64,000 nt of DNA from Microbulbifer variabilis (GCF_020524905.1 NZ_JAIVKI010000006.1:1-64000); one strand, 5' to 3'. Shown: positions 53,865 to 63,936, numbered from the stretch's first letter. The notes: a model not told the origin generated them from the sequence alone. Program-made: numbers and translations.

Positions 53865-54249
53865 ATTATTTTCTTAATGGTGCCCTGTGTGGTTATTGAT
53901 ATGATTACATCAGGATATGCTGGGTAAAGAAGAAAGTATGACATTTATATGTTGCTAAAAATACATCTAATGAGCCCTATGTTGGAACTGTATCCAAATG
54001 CATGGCTCTTTATTTAGTGATGGTATGCTCAAGCTTAATTCCATTTGCAAACATAACAGTAGCGACCTATACGGCCTTCAAATTCGACAATTAGACAGGG
54101 AAGCTTGTCTTTTGAGTATTCCTTAATCCGATAGTGTTAACTGCTTGCATCATACTTTTATTCTTTACTTATATTTAAGAGTGGTCCTAATTGTAGCTTG
54201 TTGTCTCATTAACGAAAAGATATCTGCCAGCTGAATACCTGAAGTCTCT
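53865..54249. other. intergenic, nothing recognised
   Basis: AT-rich spacer without a supported gene, RNA or repeat. Confidence 0.4.
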
Positions 54250-54858
54250 TTAAGGTTCACTTTCTTTCTTGCTGTTTAGTGATTTCTCCATAGCTTTCGA
54301 TTCGTCTAGTGTACGAACCGACCAGTCTATTCGCTGCTGATCTGAAATTATATCCGAATTAACGTTATACAGGCTCCAGTTCCCAGAGTTGTCTTTAATG
54401 AACTGAGTACCGTACCATTGTGGCTGATCAAGATTCATCATTAAGCGATCCCAGGTTGCTGCCTTAAGCCAATTAGCTTTACTCTTATTTTCAGTTAAGA
54501 TTGCAGCAATTGTGGCAAGAGAGTGAGCGAGTCTTATATCTTCTACATCACTCCCATGTTGGAAGATGAGTGCCGCATGATAGTAATCCTTTGAAGTCCT
54601 AATTCGGCCATCCGCTAGCATTTTTAAGACTTTTCCCCGTCGATTCTTGTCTTCATGATCAAGTGAGCTCCAGTCGATTTCACGGTGGGGAATACTGCGC
54701 GCGCTTTGGTCTTGGTTAAATAGTTCCAAGAGATGACTGTTTTCCTGCGAAATTTTGTTGTCATGGTCTTGGCAAGCTCCCGCTTTTTCAACAGTGAGGG
54801 AGGAGAAAGAAACAAAAATCAGAAAAAGAGGTAGGTATTTAATTGGGATACATTTCAT
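54250..54858 (-). CDS. exported DUF6624-like protein
   Basis: A 202-residue protein with a signal peptide (KYLPLFLIFVSFSSLTVEKA) and a helical domain with the motif series LLELFNQDQSAR, DYYHAALIFQHGSDVEDIRL, WLKAATWDRLMM and QWYGTQFI, which I associate with DUF6624. Function unknown. Two conserved-looking histidines in DYYHAALIFQHG could bind a ligand or metal. No good ribosome site is visible before the ATG. Confidence 0.65.
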   Translation of the reverse strand: MKCIPIKYLPLFLIFVSFSSLTVEKAGACQDHDNKISQENSHLLELFNQDQSARSIPHREIDWSSLDHEDKNRRGKVLKMLADGRIRTSKDYYHAALIFQHGSDVEDIRLAHSLATIAAILTENKSKANWLKAATWDRLMMNLDQPQWYGTQFIKDNSGNWSLYNVNSDIISDQQRIDWSVRTLDESKAMEKSLNSKKESEP

Positions 54859-54986
54859 ATTCAGATCTACAGCCTGTTTCTAAATAATGGCACTTGATTG
54901 TTTCCGTTTTTGAGAGTAGAAATTCAAGTGAATATGGACCCCTTCTTAAAGAAAAGGGGGGGGAACTATAAGCTTTATAATTATCA

Positions 54987-55247
54987 TCAAAAAATGATTG
55001 TCATATCCCCAAGTTTGATATGCCAGCCTATAAGGTCAGACCTAAGGTATAGCTTATAATTAGATTCTTTATTCTCAGGTTGCTTATAAGTTTGCTGAAT
55101 GCTGGTATTCTGAGGTTCATTAGAGTATCTAAGTTGATACATACTCAGATCCCCAGACCACAGTTCGTTATTTAGGGTATCCTCCTGGTGCGCACAACCT
55201 GTAAGAATTATGGCCAATACAGCGGATAATGTTAATTTCTTTGTCAT
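54987..55247 (-). CDS. small putative lipoprotein
   Basis: An 86-residue protein with a lipoprotein signal (MTKKLTLSAVLAIILTGCAH, lipobox LTGC, Cys18). AAGAATAA precedes the ATG. The mature part is polar (RYSNEPQNTSIQQTYKQPEN) with a short beta-like end (LIGWHIKLGDMTIIF). No family recognised. It may be cotranscribed with the DUF6624-like gene, 128 bp downstream on the same strand. Confidence 0.55.
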   Translation of the reverse strand: MTKKLTLSAVLAIILTGCAHQEDTLNNELWSGDLSMYQLRYSNEPQNTSIQQTYKQPENKESNYKLYLRSDLIGWHIKLGDMTIIF

Positions 55248-55524
55248 TTATTCTTGGGCTTAAACATTTGTCTTGGATATACGAGTTAATTTAATTTTTT
55301 GGAAAACCATTTCAGAGTCTAAAGTCAGCAATTTTAGAGCGTGTAGCTTTCTGATGAATATTGTAAGTTAATGACTATCCAGAAATTTAGTAAGTTTGGC
55401 AACTAGTAGGAACCATAGAAGTACTCATACTTTTGTTACTGATAGTATATAGCCTTATTAAAATCGATGGCTCTGAGCGAATTTTGACCAAATTGGTTGC
55501 GTTTAGATAGGTCGTTAGATAATC

Positions 55525-56445
55525 CTACTTTGCTAATAAAGAAAGAAGAGCAGGGTTATCCAGTCGCATCCCAGTGAATTCTAGGTAGGCACTCATCACA
55601 TGATCAGGCGCCTCCCACTGGGGATAGTGCCCAATCTTTCCCAGCTCAACAATATCTGCTGGACGATCAATCAACTGACGAAATCGATCTACCATATGCT
55701 TCCCTGAAACTGGGTCCAATGAGCCATTGATTAGTAGCAGGGGACCGGGGTATTGGTTCAGGGCGTCGATCCAGCGCTGACGATGTTGGCGCCTGTCGTG
55801 CATATAGGTGATCAGTTTATAGAGGAGCCGGTTGCCATTCTTATATTGGAGAGTTTGCCACAAGTCTCTCAAATCTGTTCCGGAGGGTCGTGTCTCTGGT
55901 CCGAAAATGGCACTGAAGCTGCGGCAAAACTGTCGGTAATTCATTAGTTTATTGATCAGAAAACCTGCGGGAGAGAGCAGGAGTTTCTGCACGAGACGAG
56001 CTTGATGGGCTTCTGGGAAAAGGCCGCCGTTCAGCAGGCATGCTGAGATATACCCCGTGGTACCACCGCTATTGGCTCTGGCGAGTAACTCCTGGGCAAC
56101 AGTATCCCCATAGTCATGGGCCAACAGGTGGACCTTGTTGATGTTTAAATGTTGCAGAAGAGCTTCATGTAAATCAGCTTGCCCGTGGATACTGTAGCTA
56201 TGCCGCTTGGGTTTATCTGAATAGCCAAAGCCCAGCATATCCATAGCAATACAGCGATAGTGCTCTGTCAGTTCGGCCCATATCTTTTGCCAGTCATAAC
56301 TACTAGTGGGGAAGCCGTGAATCAAAAGCAGTACTGGTTTATGTCGACAGCCTGGGTTGCTATCGACATAGAAAAGTTGGTGGCCTTGATGCTCAAAAAT
56401 CTTTCCGTTTGATAACCACTGCTGAGGTTGCATTGGCTGTTCCAT
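55525..56445 (-). CDS. alpha/beta hydrolase with aspartate nucleophile
   Basis: A 306-residue cytoplasmic hydrolase related to haloalkane dehalogenases, epoxide hydrolases and the MEST group. Motifs are oxyanion LLIHGFPTSSYDW, nucleophile elbow LLAHDYGDTVAQEL (Asp instead of Ser), acid in LLINGSLDPVSG and catalytic His in LGKIGHYPQWEAPDHV. An aspartate nucleophile implies cleavage through an ester intermediate, as in dehalogenases and epoxide hydrolases. It follows the efflux operon direction but is separated from it by other sequence. Confidence 0.88.
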   Translation of the reverse strand: MEQPMQPQQWLSNGKIFEHQGHQLFYVDSNPGCRHKPVLLLIHGFPTSSYDWQKIWAELTEHYRCIAMDMLGFGYSDKPKRHSYSIHGQADLHEALLQHLNINKVHLLAHDYGDTVAQELLARANSGGTTGYISACLLNGGLFPEAHQARLVQKLLLSPAGFLINKLMNYRQFCRSFSAIFGPETRPSGTDLRDLWQTLQYKNGNRLLYKLITYMHDRRQHRQRWIDALNQYPGPLLLINGSLDPVSGKHMVDRFRQLIDRPADIVELGKIGHYPQWEAPDHVMSAYLEFTGMRLDNPALLSLLAK

Positions 56446-56522
56446 TTCTTATCGTTGTATTTGTGGTAAAGATTGCACGATAAGCGCGCAACCTCAAGCA
56501 GCGGCTATCAGGTGGAAAGTAA

Positions 56523-58958
56523 TTATCCTGTTCCTTGCAATGCGTAAACCGTGGGCTTGTTGATTATCTTCCATACAGAAAGCAGGGTAACCGAGGCGGT
56601 TAGGCCGATAATAAGTAGTGGTGGTAGCAGCCAGCCCCAGAGGCTGGTTTCAATACTGAACTCGCTTTGCTCAAGCCAAAGTGCCAGTGGGACTATTACC
56701 AAAGTCGCTACAGCGATACCGATAATTACGGGAATCAAGCTATCGATTAGGGTGTGATAGAAAATTGTCGCTGGGCGGGCGCCGATTGCCATGCGCACGC
56801 CAAGCTCAGTACGCTGCAGTTGCACGCTGTAACTGAGCACACCAAAGATACCGACGGCAGCGAGGCTGAGTGCCAGTAATGTTAGGGCGGTGGTTACCCA
56901 AACTGAGACCCGGTCATTGCTTAGGAGAAGGTCTCGCGCCTGCTCCAGGGAGAATAGCTCGGAAACTTTGTACTGCCTGTTTACTTCAGCAAATTCCCGA
57001 TTTACCTCTGTGGTGCTGAGCGGTTGGTGAGGCTTATGCCTGAGTACGAGTAGGGGATAGCTCACATTGATACCGCGCACAAATAAGCGGGCGGGTTCCT
57101 TTTTGCCGGGCAGGCTTGCGTTACGCACTACACCGACCACTTGGTAGGGCAAATCACCTAGCCAGTAGTAGCGCTTGCCTAATACTTCTCCATCCGGTTC
57201 CAGCTGCTGGGCCAGGGTTTCGTTAACGAGCATCATGCGATTGTTATCGGAAAACTCAGCCGCATTGATATGGCGGCCAGCTACCAGTGGCATACGCAAA
57301 ATGGAAAGGTAGTTTTCGTCGACTACTGTGGTCTTGGCCATCACCGGGTTTTGTCGGCTAGCATCATGGCTTAGGGATGTGGTCCAGAGTGGCCGGCTGA
57401 TAGAGATAGGCGTGTTTAAGCTCAGGCTGGCATTTTGTACTTTAGGGTGTTCCAGCAATCTCTGCCTGATGGCCTTCAGATAACTCTCTCGCTCGGCAGT
57501 GGGGGAGCTCCTAAGATTGCCGATATTCAGAGTCATGACCTGAACGTTGTCAAAAGGGAAACCAAATGGCTGGTTAATCAGGCGATTGGCTTGCAGGAAT
57601 ATCTGTAAACTGGCGACGATAAGTAAGCTGGTCATCGCCACTTGGCTACTGATGAGTACCTTGCGGATTAGAGGCGAGATCTGTACACCGGAGCCTTTGC
57701 CGCTGCTCTGCAGCATTTGATTCAGTGCGCGGTAATTAACCTGGCGATTGACTATGGCTGAGAAGAACAGGGCGAGAAGTAAGGCACACAACAGTGCAAA
57801 AACCAGTGTCTGCCAGTTTAAGGTGAGCTCTTGAATGCGAGGAATTTGTTCCGTAGCCATCACCTTTAATACTTCCGTCGATCCCAGGGCTAAAAGTAGA
57901 GAAAGTAATGCAGCCCCTAACATAAGTGGGCCGATTTCACACAGCAGGGCCAAAAAGATATGTTTTTTGTGTGCGCCCAACGCGACCTGTATCGCCATAT
58001 TACGTTGTTGTTTGGCAGCGCGAGAAAGAATCAGATTGGTAACATTGGCGCAGGCAATTAACAGAAGTACCAGTGTACCGCCCATAACTATTAGGGTTCG
58101 TGTGGCGCTGTCGCCAAGGATTTTATTGGCGAAGGGGGTGAGTCGGTATTCAACGGACCTTTCTACCGAAGAGGATCTTCCCGCTAGGGCCGCTTGATAC
58201 TGGGCATCCATTAATGTGCTCAATTCATGCCCCGCGCTGGCGGGGTCAATGCCCGGCTTCAGCTTTCCTGTGAGCATGCGAAAAGGCAGGAAGCCTCTCC
58301 AATTATTTCTGTGCTCTATTTGTGTATCGTTAAAGTCCCAGGGCAGCCAGACCGCCGTTTGTCGGCCCTGTTTATAGATTTGGGGTACAACGAAGTCTTT
58401 GGCAGTGACGCCGACAATACGAAAGTCCACCTCCCCAAATTGCAGGCTTTGCGCCAAGACATTTGGGTTGCGCCGGAACATCTGCTCCCAGGTTTGATAG
58501 CTGATAACCGCCACGGGAACCCGGCTATCGAGCCCTTCATCGGTATTGAATTGTCTGCCCAGGGCCAGGGGTGCTCCAGCCAGCTGGAGATATTCTGGAG
58601 AGACATAGGAAACTTTAACCCGTGGTGATCCGGATAAATTGCGGACCACATCTTCCCAGAAGTACACCAGGGCGCTGGACTCGAAGAAACTGTCGCTCTT
58701 ATAGATTTCAACCAGGGCGGGGTATTGGCTGTTGTTTTCCAGCCGCAGCTGCTTGTTCTGGTAGAGATTACCATTCACGACATACAGCCGATCTTCGTCT
58801 GGGTAGGGGAGGGGCGCGGCTAGCAGTTGGTAGTTGAGATTAAAGAGCGTTACCAGGGCGCCGAGGGTGATGCCCAGAGTCAGAATAATAGTGGTGGCAT
58901 AGCTTCGCGCCCGGTTGAGGGACTGGAGGGCAATGGACAGGTCCTTTGTGGTGATCAT
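56523..58958 (-). CDS. ABC transporter permease with duplicated MacB/FtsX halves
   Basis: An 811-residue inner-membrane protein built as two MacB_PCD-FtsX units: N-terminal helix (TTIILTLGITLGALVTLFNL), periplasmic domain, three-helix FtsX (TLIVMGGTLVLLLIACANVT, AIQVALGAHKKHIFLALL), a hinge helix (~400), then the same order again, ending with FtsX (ALTLLALSLAAVGIFGVLSY, LGVRMAIGARPATIFYH). This is the architecture often called an orphan duplicated permease, but here it has its own ATPase, whose stop overlaps its start by 4 bp. Substrate unknown. Confidence 0.88.
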   Translation of the reverse strand: MITTKDLSIALQSLNRARSYATTIILTLGITLGALVTLFNLNYQLLAAPLPYPDEDRLYVVNGNLYQNKQLRLENNSQYPALVEIYKSDSFFESSALVYFWEDVVRNLSGSPRVKVSYVSPEYLQLAGAPLALGRQFNTDEGLDSRVPVAVISYQTWEQMFRRNPNVLAQSLQFGEVDFRIVGVTAKDFVVPQIYKQGRQTAVWLPWDFNDTQIEHRNNWRGFLPFRMLTGKLKPGIDPASAGHELSTLMDAQYQAALAGRSSSVERSVEYRLTPFANKILGDSATRTLIVMGGTLVLLLIACANVTNLILSRAAKQQRNMAIQVALGAHKKHIFLALLCEIGPLMLGAALLSLLLALGSTEVLKVMATEQIPRIQELTLNWQTLVFALLCALLLALFFSAIVNRQVNYRALNQMLQSSGKGSGVQISPLIRKVLISSQVAMTSLLIVASLQIFLQANRLINQPFGFPFDNVQVMTLNIGNLRSSPTAERESYLKAIRQRLLEHPKVQNASLSLNTPISISRPLWTTSLSHDASRQNPVMAKTTVVDENYLSILRMPLVAGRHINAAEFSDNNRMMLVNETLAQQLEPDGEVLGKRYYWLGDLPYQVVGVVRNASLPGKKEPARLFVRGINVSYPLLVLRHKPHQPLSTTEVNREFAEVNRQYKVSELFSLEQARDLLLSNDRVSVWVTTALTLLALSLAAVGIFGVLSYSVQLQRTELGVRMAIGARPATIFYHTLIDSLIPVIIGIAVATLVIVPLALWLEQSEFSIETSLWGWLLPPLLIIGLTASVTLLSVWKIINKPTVYALQGTG

Positions 58959-59671
58959 AGGGCCATCTCATGGGGCTCTTTTATGGGCTGCGGCGTTGAG
59001 ATTTTTCCATCCAGCAGATGCAACTGGCGGCTGGCCATGTCTGCATAACGAGGGTCATGGGTCACCATGCACAGGGTGGTCCCTTCACTGTTGAGCTGCC
59101 GCAGCATTTCCATTACCGCAACGCCATTGTGGGAATCCAAGTTGCCGGTGGGCTCGTCCACCAGCAATAGGGACGGATTGCCAACTAGCGCCCGGGCTAT
59201 GGCGATTCGCTGCTGTTGGCCACCGGATAACTGATTAGGTTTGTGAGAGGCCCGGTGACTCATTCCTACCTTCTCCAGGCAGTGTTTCACTTTTTTGTCG
59301 GCTTCAGACTTGGGAATGGGATTGCGTCGGTATCGCAGGGGCAGGGCGATATTGTCGTAGACAGAGAGTTCGTCAATCAGGTTAAAGGACTGGAAGATAA
59401 AGCCTACTTTCTCGTTGCGAATAGTCGCCGCCTCACTCAACGACAATTGAGCGACTTCGGTGCTCTCAATCTGATAGCTGCCGCTGGTGGGGAGGTCTAG
59501 CAGGCCGAGAATCGAGAGAAGTGTGGATTTACCGCAACCCGAGGGGCCGCAGATAGAAACAAATTCCCCCTGGTAAATACTCAGGTCAACGCCCCGCAGG
59601 GCGTGGGTTTCCATTTCCTCGGTGCTGAACACCTTAGTGATCCCGGCCATATGAAGGATCGGCTTGGACAT
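58955..59671 (-). CDS. ABC transporter ATPase of the efflux operon
   Basis: A 238-residue MacB/LolD-type ATPase. Walker A GPSGCGKST, signature LSGGQQQRIAIARAL, Walker [13 protein letters not shown] and the switch His in CMVTHDPRYAD are complete. It sits between the adaptor gene (35 bp upstream) and the permease gene (4-bp overlap). Confidence 0.93.
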   Translation of the reverse strand: MSKPILHMAGITKVFSTEEMETHALRGVDLSIYQGEFVSICGPSGCGKSTLLSILGLLDLPTSGSYQIESTEVAQLSLSEAATIRNEKVGFIFQSFNLIDELSVYDNIALPLRYRRNPIPKSEADKKVKHCLEKVGMSHRASHKPNQLSGGQQQRIAIARALVGNPSLLLVDEPTGNLDSHNGVAVMEMLRQLNSEGTTLCMVTHDPRYADMASRQLHLLDGKISTPQPIKEPHEMAL

Positions 59672-59706
59672 AGCGAACTCCCTGTTCTCGCTTTAGGTTT
59701 CAGGCT

Positions 59707-60957
59707 TTAGTCAACAATCTGGAGATGCTCAGCCTCATTAAAATGGGTCATATCCGAGAGGATGATACGGTCCGCTTCATTAACGCCTTGGGTGATCTGG
59801 ATATATCGGCCCGACTCCTCTCCAAAGCTGATGGGTTGGAGTGCCGCTTCCTCCCCGTTTTCGTTGATCAGGAAGAGGTTGCTCTCACTGTGACGCTGTA
59901 CATTGATAGGTCTCTCGACGAACAGTGTATCTTCCATAGTGGTGGTGAAGATCCGGGCATCGACGTTGAGTTGTGGCCTGGCAGACTCAGGGGCGCCTGC
60001 ACTAAAAGCAATTTCCACTTCAATATTGCCGTCCCGAACCTCAGGGGTAATACGGGTTACCACACCCTCGACTTTTTCCCTGCGGGTATCAATTTCAGCG
60101 GTCTGGCCAACCTCCAGTTGCTCAGCTTTGGATTGTGGTACTTGAACCAGGGCGAGTAGATCTGTCTCGCTGCCGATCAGCGCCAGCTCCTGCCCGGGAA
60201 CGACACCTTGCCCCAGCTCTACCGGTAGCCGTTGTAGTATGCCGTCCAAGCCGGCGCGCACGGTCAGGCGGTCTGCGCGCTGCTGGATACTCTGCAGTTG
60301 GGTATGGGCCTGGTTGATCTGCTCGTGTTGGATTAACTCTGATTCCACGGTGACCTTGTGCAGGTGGTTGATGCGCTGTTTTTGCAGGTCCACGCGCTTT
60401 TTCATCTGCTCTTGACGTAGAACGGTGGTCTGGTAGGTGAGCTGGGAAACCACTCCACTTTTTACCAGAGCATCCTCGGCTTCACGGCGCAGCTTGATGA
60501 CCTGGTAGTTGGAGTTCAGTTCGGCGAGTATGGCTTCCTCGGCGAGGACATCCCGCTGGTTGTTGAGAATAAGCCGGCGCAGATTGGCTTTCTCTTGCTC
60601 CAGAGTGGTTTTGGCTGCATCCAGTGCACGTATTAACTCTGGATTGCTCAGCTGCATAATGACACTATCGCTTTGCACTTCCGCTCCGGGGCGCAACAAG
60701 ATTTTCTCAACGTTTGCTGCGGTTAGAGCGGTAATTAGGGTTTGCTTGTCTGAGCGCAGCATGCCGTATCCATCCACTACAACTTGTAAGTCCCCGCGCT
60801 GCACAGTACCCATCATTAATTGTTTACGGGCAACTTTATATGCTCCCTCTGAGGTCAGTAGGAGGCTACTGGTGATTGCGACAAATGCAATAGCAACACC
60901 GCTGAGGATCAGTGGGTGTTTGAATAGGGGGCGTTTTTTAGGCTTGATGATATCCAT
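59707..60957 (-). CDS. HlyD-family periplasmic adaptor of the efflux operon
   Basis: About 416 residues from the ATG at 60957; a TTG at 60972 is possible. One membrane anchor (HPLILSGVAIAFVAITSSLL), two lipoyl-half motifs around a coiled-coil hairpin (about 95-225, e.g. LDAAKTTLEQEKANLRRL, AQTLQSIQQRADRL-type heptads), and a beta-barrel region. This is the MacA/HlyD type that bridges an inner-membrane pump to a TolC channel. First gene of the operon. No TolC gene is in this window. Confidence 0.88.
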   Translation of the reverse strand: MDIIKPKKRPLFKHPLILSGVAIAFVAITSSLLLTSEGAYKVARKQLMMGTVQRGDLQVVVDGYGMLRSDKQTLITALTAANVEKILLRPGAEVQSDSVIMQLSNPELIRALDAAKTTLEQEKANLRRLILNNQRDVLAEEAILAELNSNYQVIKLRREAEDALVKSGVVSQLTYQTTVLRQEQMKKRVDLQKQRINHLHKVTVESELIQHEQINQAHTQLQSIQQRADRLTVRAGLDGILQRLPVELGQGVVPGQELALIGSETDLLALVQVPQSKAEQLEVGQTAEIDTRREKVEGVVTRITPEVRDGNIEVEIAFSAGAPESARPQLNVDARIFTTTMEDTLFVERPINVQRHSESNLFLINENGEEAALQPISFGEESGRYIQITQGVNEADRIILSDMTHFNEAEHLQIVD

Positions 60958-61239
60958 ATCGAGTACTTGCAATCAGTAAACTGTTATCGTCTTAAAAAAT
61001 CTCAATATGCTTGTTATGAAGTGATAAAAGCCAACAAATTGCGGTGAATCCTCTTTGAAAACAAGATAGGCCGAAAGGGGAGTGCTGCTCTTACCACCTA
61101 CTTGAGCAGAGTGTTCAGCTTTGGCTGGTAAATCGGGGGCGGAAGTCGTAGTTATTTCAGTTTAATCAAGCGTCGATTTGCAGCCAGGATTGAGAGAGCG
61201 TCTAGGCTTGCACATTAATAAAGCCCCAAGGTTATAACC

Positions 61240-62724
61240 ATGCATGCAACCCCTAGCCACAATGTTCGCCTGGATTATGACCAGGTGATACAGGATATCG
61301 CTGATTATGTACTTAGCAATCAAGTCTGCTCCGATGAAGCTTGGCAAACAGCGCGATACTGCCTGATGGATTCTCTCGGCTGTGCCTTTTTGGCATTGCG
61401 CTTTCCTGAGTGCACGAAACTGCTTGGCCCCCTGGTTGAGGGAACCTGGGTGCCCAATGGGGCCCGTGTGCCGGGTACCCAATTTCGTATGGACCCGGTA
61501 AAAGTTGCCTGGGATATAGGCTGCACTATCCGCTGGCTGGATTTCAACGATACCTGGTTGGCCGCTGAGTGGGGGCACCCATCTGACAATCTTGGCGCCA
61601 TACTCGCAGTGTGTGATTACCTGTCACAAAAGCGGCTGAATGCAGGAGAAGTGCCCATAACAATGGGAAAGGTATTGGAGGCGATGATCAAGGCCTATGA
61701 AATCCAGGGGGTACTGGCATTACAGAACAGCTTTAATCGTGTCGGGCTTGATCATGTATTGTTGGTTCGTGTGGCTTCGACAGCGGTAGCTGCCTGGTTG
61801 ATGGGGGGAGAGCGGCAAGAATTACTGGCAGCGATTTCTCAGGCCTGGGTGGACGGCAGCGCCCTGCGGACCTACCGACATGCACCCAATACCGGCTCTC
61901 GTAAGTCCTGGGCGGCAGGAGACGCTACTGCAAGGGGGGTGTACTTGGCGGATATGGCTCTGCGTGGTGAGATGGGTATACCAACTGTCCTTACGGCGGA
62001 ACAATGGGGCTTTTTTGACGTTGCCTTCAGTAAGACCAATGCCGATCAGACGGTAAAGCCAGTGGAAGAACGGCAGTTCAAGTTTCCGCGCCGATACGGT
62101 TCTTATGTAATGGAAAATATCCTCTTCAAAATCTCCTTTCCGGCGGAGTTTCATGGCCAGACGGCCTGTGAGGCTGCGATTTTTTTACATCCACAGGTGA
62201 AAAATAGGGTGGCGGATATTGATAGGATCGTCGTGACCACCCACCAATCTGCAATACGAATTATTAGTAAAAGCGGTCCTCTCTCCAATCCGGCAGATCG
62301 CGACCACTGCCTGCAATACATAGTGGCTGTGGCTCTTTTATTTGGAGATTTGCAGGCTGGCTATTACGAGGATGAATTCCATCAGGCTCACCCGGAAATT
62401 GATGCGCTGCGCAGGAAAATTACGGTTGTGGAAGATGGTTGCTATTCCAAGGATTACCTTGACCCGGATAAACGCTCTATTGCGAATGGTGTGCAGGTAT
62501 TTTTTAAGGGGGGCAAGGCAACAGAGAATGTAGTGGTGGAGTACCCCCTCGGTCATCGTCGGCGCCGTAAGGAGGGTATACCGCTTTTGCTGGATAAATT
62601 TCGCTCCAACCTGGCTTCTCGTTTCCCCTCAGGCCAAACGGAAAATATCTTAGCTTTATTTGCCGATCAGCATCAGTTGCAGGCAATGCCAGTGCATCTT
62701 TTTATGGAAAAGTTGGTTATTTGA
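61240..62724 (+). CDS. prpD: 2-methylcitrate dehydratase PrpD
   Basis: A 494-residue MmgE/PrpD-family enzyme that dehydrates 2-methylcitrate to 2-methyl-cis-aconitate. The motifs [50 protein letters not shown] and [18 protein letters not shown] are PrpD hallmarks and the length is typical. It is alone, 26 kb from the prpB-prpC-acnD-prpF block, between an efflux operon and a porin. Because AcnD with PrpF can do the same step, the two routes appear redundant. Confidence 0.93.
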   Translation: MHATPSHNVRLDYDQVIQDIADYVLSNQVCSDEAWQTARYCLMDSLGCAFLALRFPECTKLLGPLVEGTWVPNGARVPGTQFRMDPVKVAWDIGCTIRWLDFNDTWLAAEWGHPSDNLGAILAVCDYLSQKRLNAGEVPITMGKVLEAMIKAYEIQGVLALQNSFNRVGLDHVLLVRVASTAVAAWLMGGERQELLAAISQAWVDGSALRTYRHAPNTGSRKSWAAGDATARGVYLADMALRGEMGIPTVLTAEQWGFFDVAFSKTNADQTVKPVEERQFKFPRRYGSYVMENILFKISFPAEFHGQTACEAAIFLHPQVKNRVADIDRIVVTTHQSAIRIISKSGPLSNPADRDHCLQYIVAVALLFGDLQAGYYEDEFHQAHPEIDALRRKITVVEDGCYSKDYLDPDKRSIANGVQVFFKGGKATENVVVEYPLGHRRRRKEGIPLLLDKFRSNLASRFPSGQTENILALFADQHQLQAMPVHLFMEKLVI

Positions 62725-62764
62725 TGGGCTACCGCAACGCGGCTTTGGGATTTCCAATAAAAAA

Positions 62765-62783
62765 AGGCGGCCATAGGCCGCCT
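62765..62783. terminator. terminator between prpD and the porin
   Basis: AGGCGGCC, loop ATA, GGCCGCCT. The A-run just before it makes a T-run on the minus strand, so it chiefly ends the porin transcript; prpD reads into it from the other side. Confidence 0.85.
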
Positions 62784-62855
62784 AATTCAAGCTCTCAAGT
62801 CATACGACGGTCAAACAGCTCTTCCCAATTTGGATGACCGCCGTTACAAGTGCTC

Positions 62856-63818
62856 TTAGAACTTGTATTCAGCACCGATACCGGCGTAGCTGCGGTCGTA
62901 AGTGATTTTGATATCATCATCAATTACTGTGTCAGCAGTTTCGTCGGTGTAGAAGCCAAATACTTTAGCCGCGCTGTTGAACTTGTAGTCAACGCCCAGG
63001 CTGAAGGTTTCACCACCTTCTTTCTTAATGTCAGACTGACCATACTGAGCTTTCAGAGTCCACTGCTCGATTTTGTAAGCTACAGAGCCCATCCAGCCAT
63101 CAACGTTTTCGCCGTCAGCGTTTTCTTGGTCTTCGAACAGAGCACCAACTTGTACTGGGCCGATGTTGTATTGAGCTACAAAGCGCTGAACGTCAACGTC
63201 CTGGCCTTCAACGTCTTGGTCGAAAGCATAGGCCATGTAAACGCCATTGTTATCGTAAGCAATAGAAGTAGAGATACCGTTGTTGCGCTCTTCACCAGTT
63301 TCTTCGTTGATTACTTCATCTTTGTTGCTGATGTAAGCAGCAGAAGCTTTGAAGCCAGCGAAAGACGGAGTAGTGTACTGCAGAGCGTCTTCTTCGCGGT
63401 TGTCGCTGTTGGTGATCAGGCTTTTGATATCGCCTTCCAGGTCGTTGAACAGGTCAACTTTCTTCTGGGCCGCTTTCAGAGGGGTGTCGAACTTACCCGC
63501 GATTACCTGACCAAAGCCGCCTTCCAGGCCAGCGTAAATATTGCGCTGGGAGAAAGTCTCGTCAGCATCGCCATCCATATCTGCTTCGTATTCCATACGG
63601 TAGATACCATAGATGCCGTCTGTCAGAGCGATTTTACCTTGTACACCCAGGCGGGAGGCATTGCTTTGAACGTCGGTTACAGAGCCATCACCTTCGTCAG
63701 CAGACTGAAAGGTAACATTGGCTTTGCCGTAAAAGTCGAGGACATCGCCTTCTTCTTGGGCGCTGGCCAGAGTAGGGATCATGGCAACAATAGCCAGAGA
63801 GAGAGCGGTCTTATTCAT
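62856..63818 (-). CDS. general outer-membrane porin
   Basis: A 320-residue porin of the Gram-negative OmpC/OmpF-like class: signal peptide (TALSLAIVAMIPTLASAQ), first strand DVLDFYGKANVTFQSADEG, and acidic loops, ending in a terminal beta strand with Phe (YAGIGAEYKF). The strongly acidic loops (e.g. EEDALQ, DQDVEGQDVD) suggest adaptation to a salty medium or cation preference, which is an inference. It is monocistronic, with a terminator after it and a palindrome in its promoter region. Confidence 0.92.
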   Translation of the reverse strand: MNKTALSLAIVAMIPTLASAQEEGDVLDFYGKANVTFQSADEGDGSVTDVQSNASRLGVQGKIALTDGIYGIYRMEYEADMDGDADETFSQRNIYAGLEGGFGQVIAGKFDTPLKAAQKKVDLFNDLEGDIKSLITNSDNREEDALQYTTPSFAGFKASAAYISNKDEVINEETGEERNNGISTSIAYDNNGVYMAYAFDQDVEGQDVDVQRFVAQYNIGPVQVGALFEDQENADGENVDGWMGSVAYKIEQWTLKAQYGQSDIKKEGGETFSLGVDYKFNSAAKVFGFYTDETADTVIDDDIKITYDRSYAGIGAEYKF

Positions 63819-63913
63819 AGTCGTCTCGCACAGTTTATGGTTGTGGGTTGAGGGGAAGCCTTCCGTTCAGTCTTTTGGTTACCCCTCGATTTGGTGCGGA
63901 TTTTGCGACCTGA

Positions 63914-63936
63914 ATATTACAAACATGTTAAACATG
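63914..63936 (-). promoter_or_regulatory. candidate porin promoter with palindromic operator
   Basis: On the minus strand TAATAT (63919-63914) can serve as a -10. Just upstream a palindrome CATGTT-A-AACATG (63924-63936) lies in the spacer/-35 region, so a bound dimer could block the promoter. No strong -35 was found. Confidence 0.4.
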
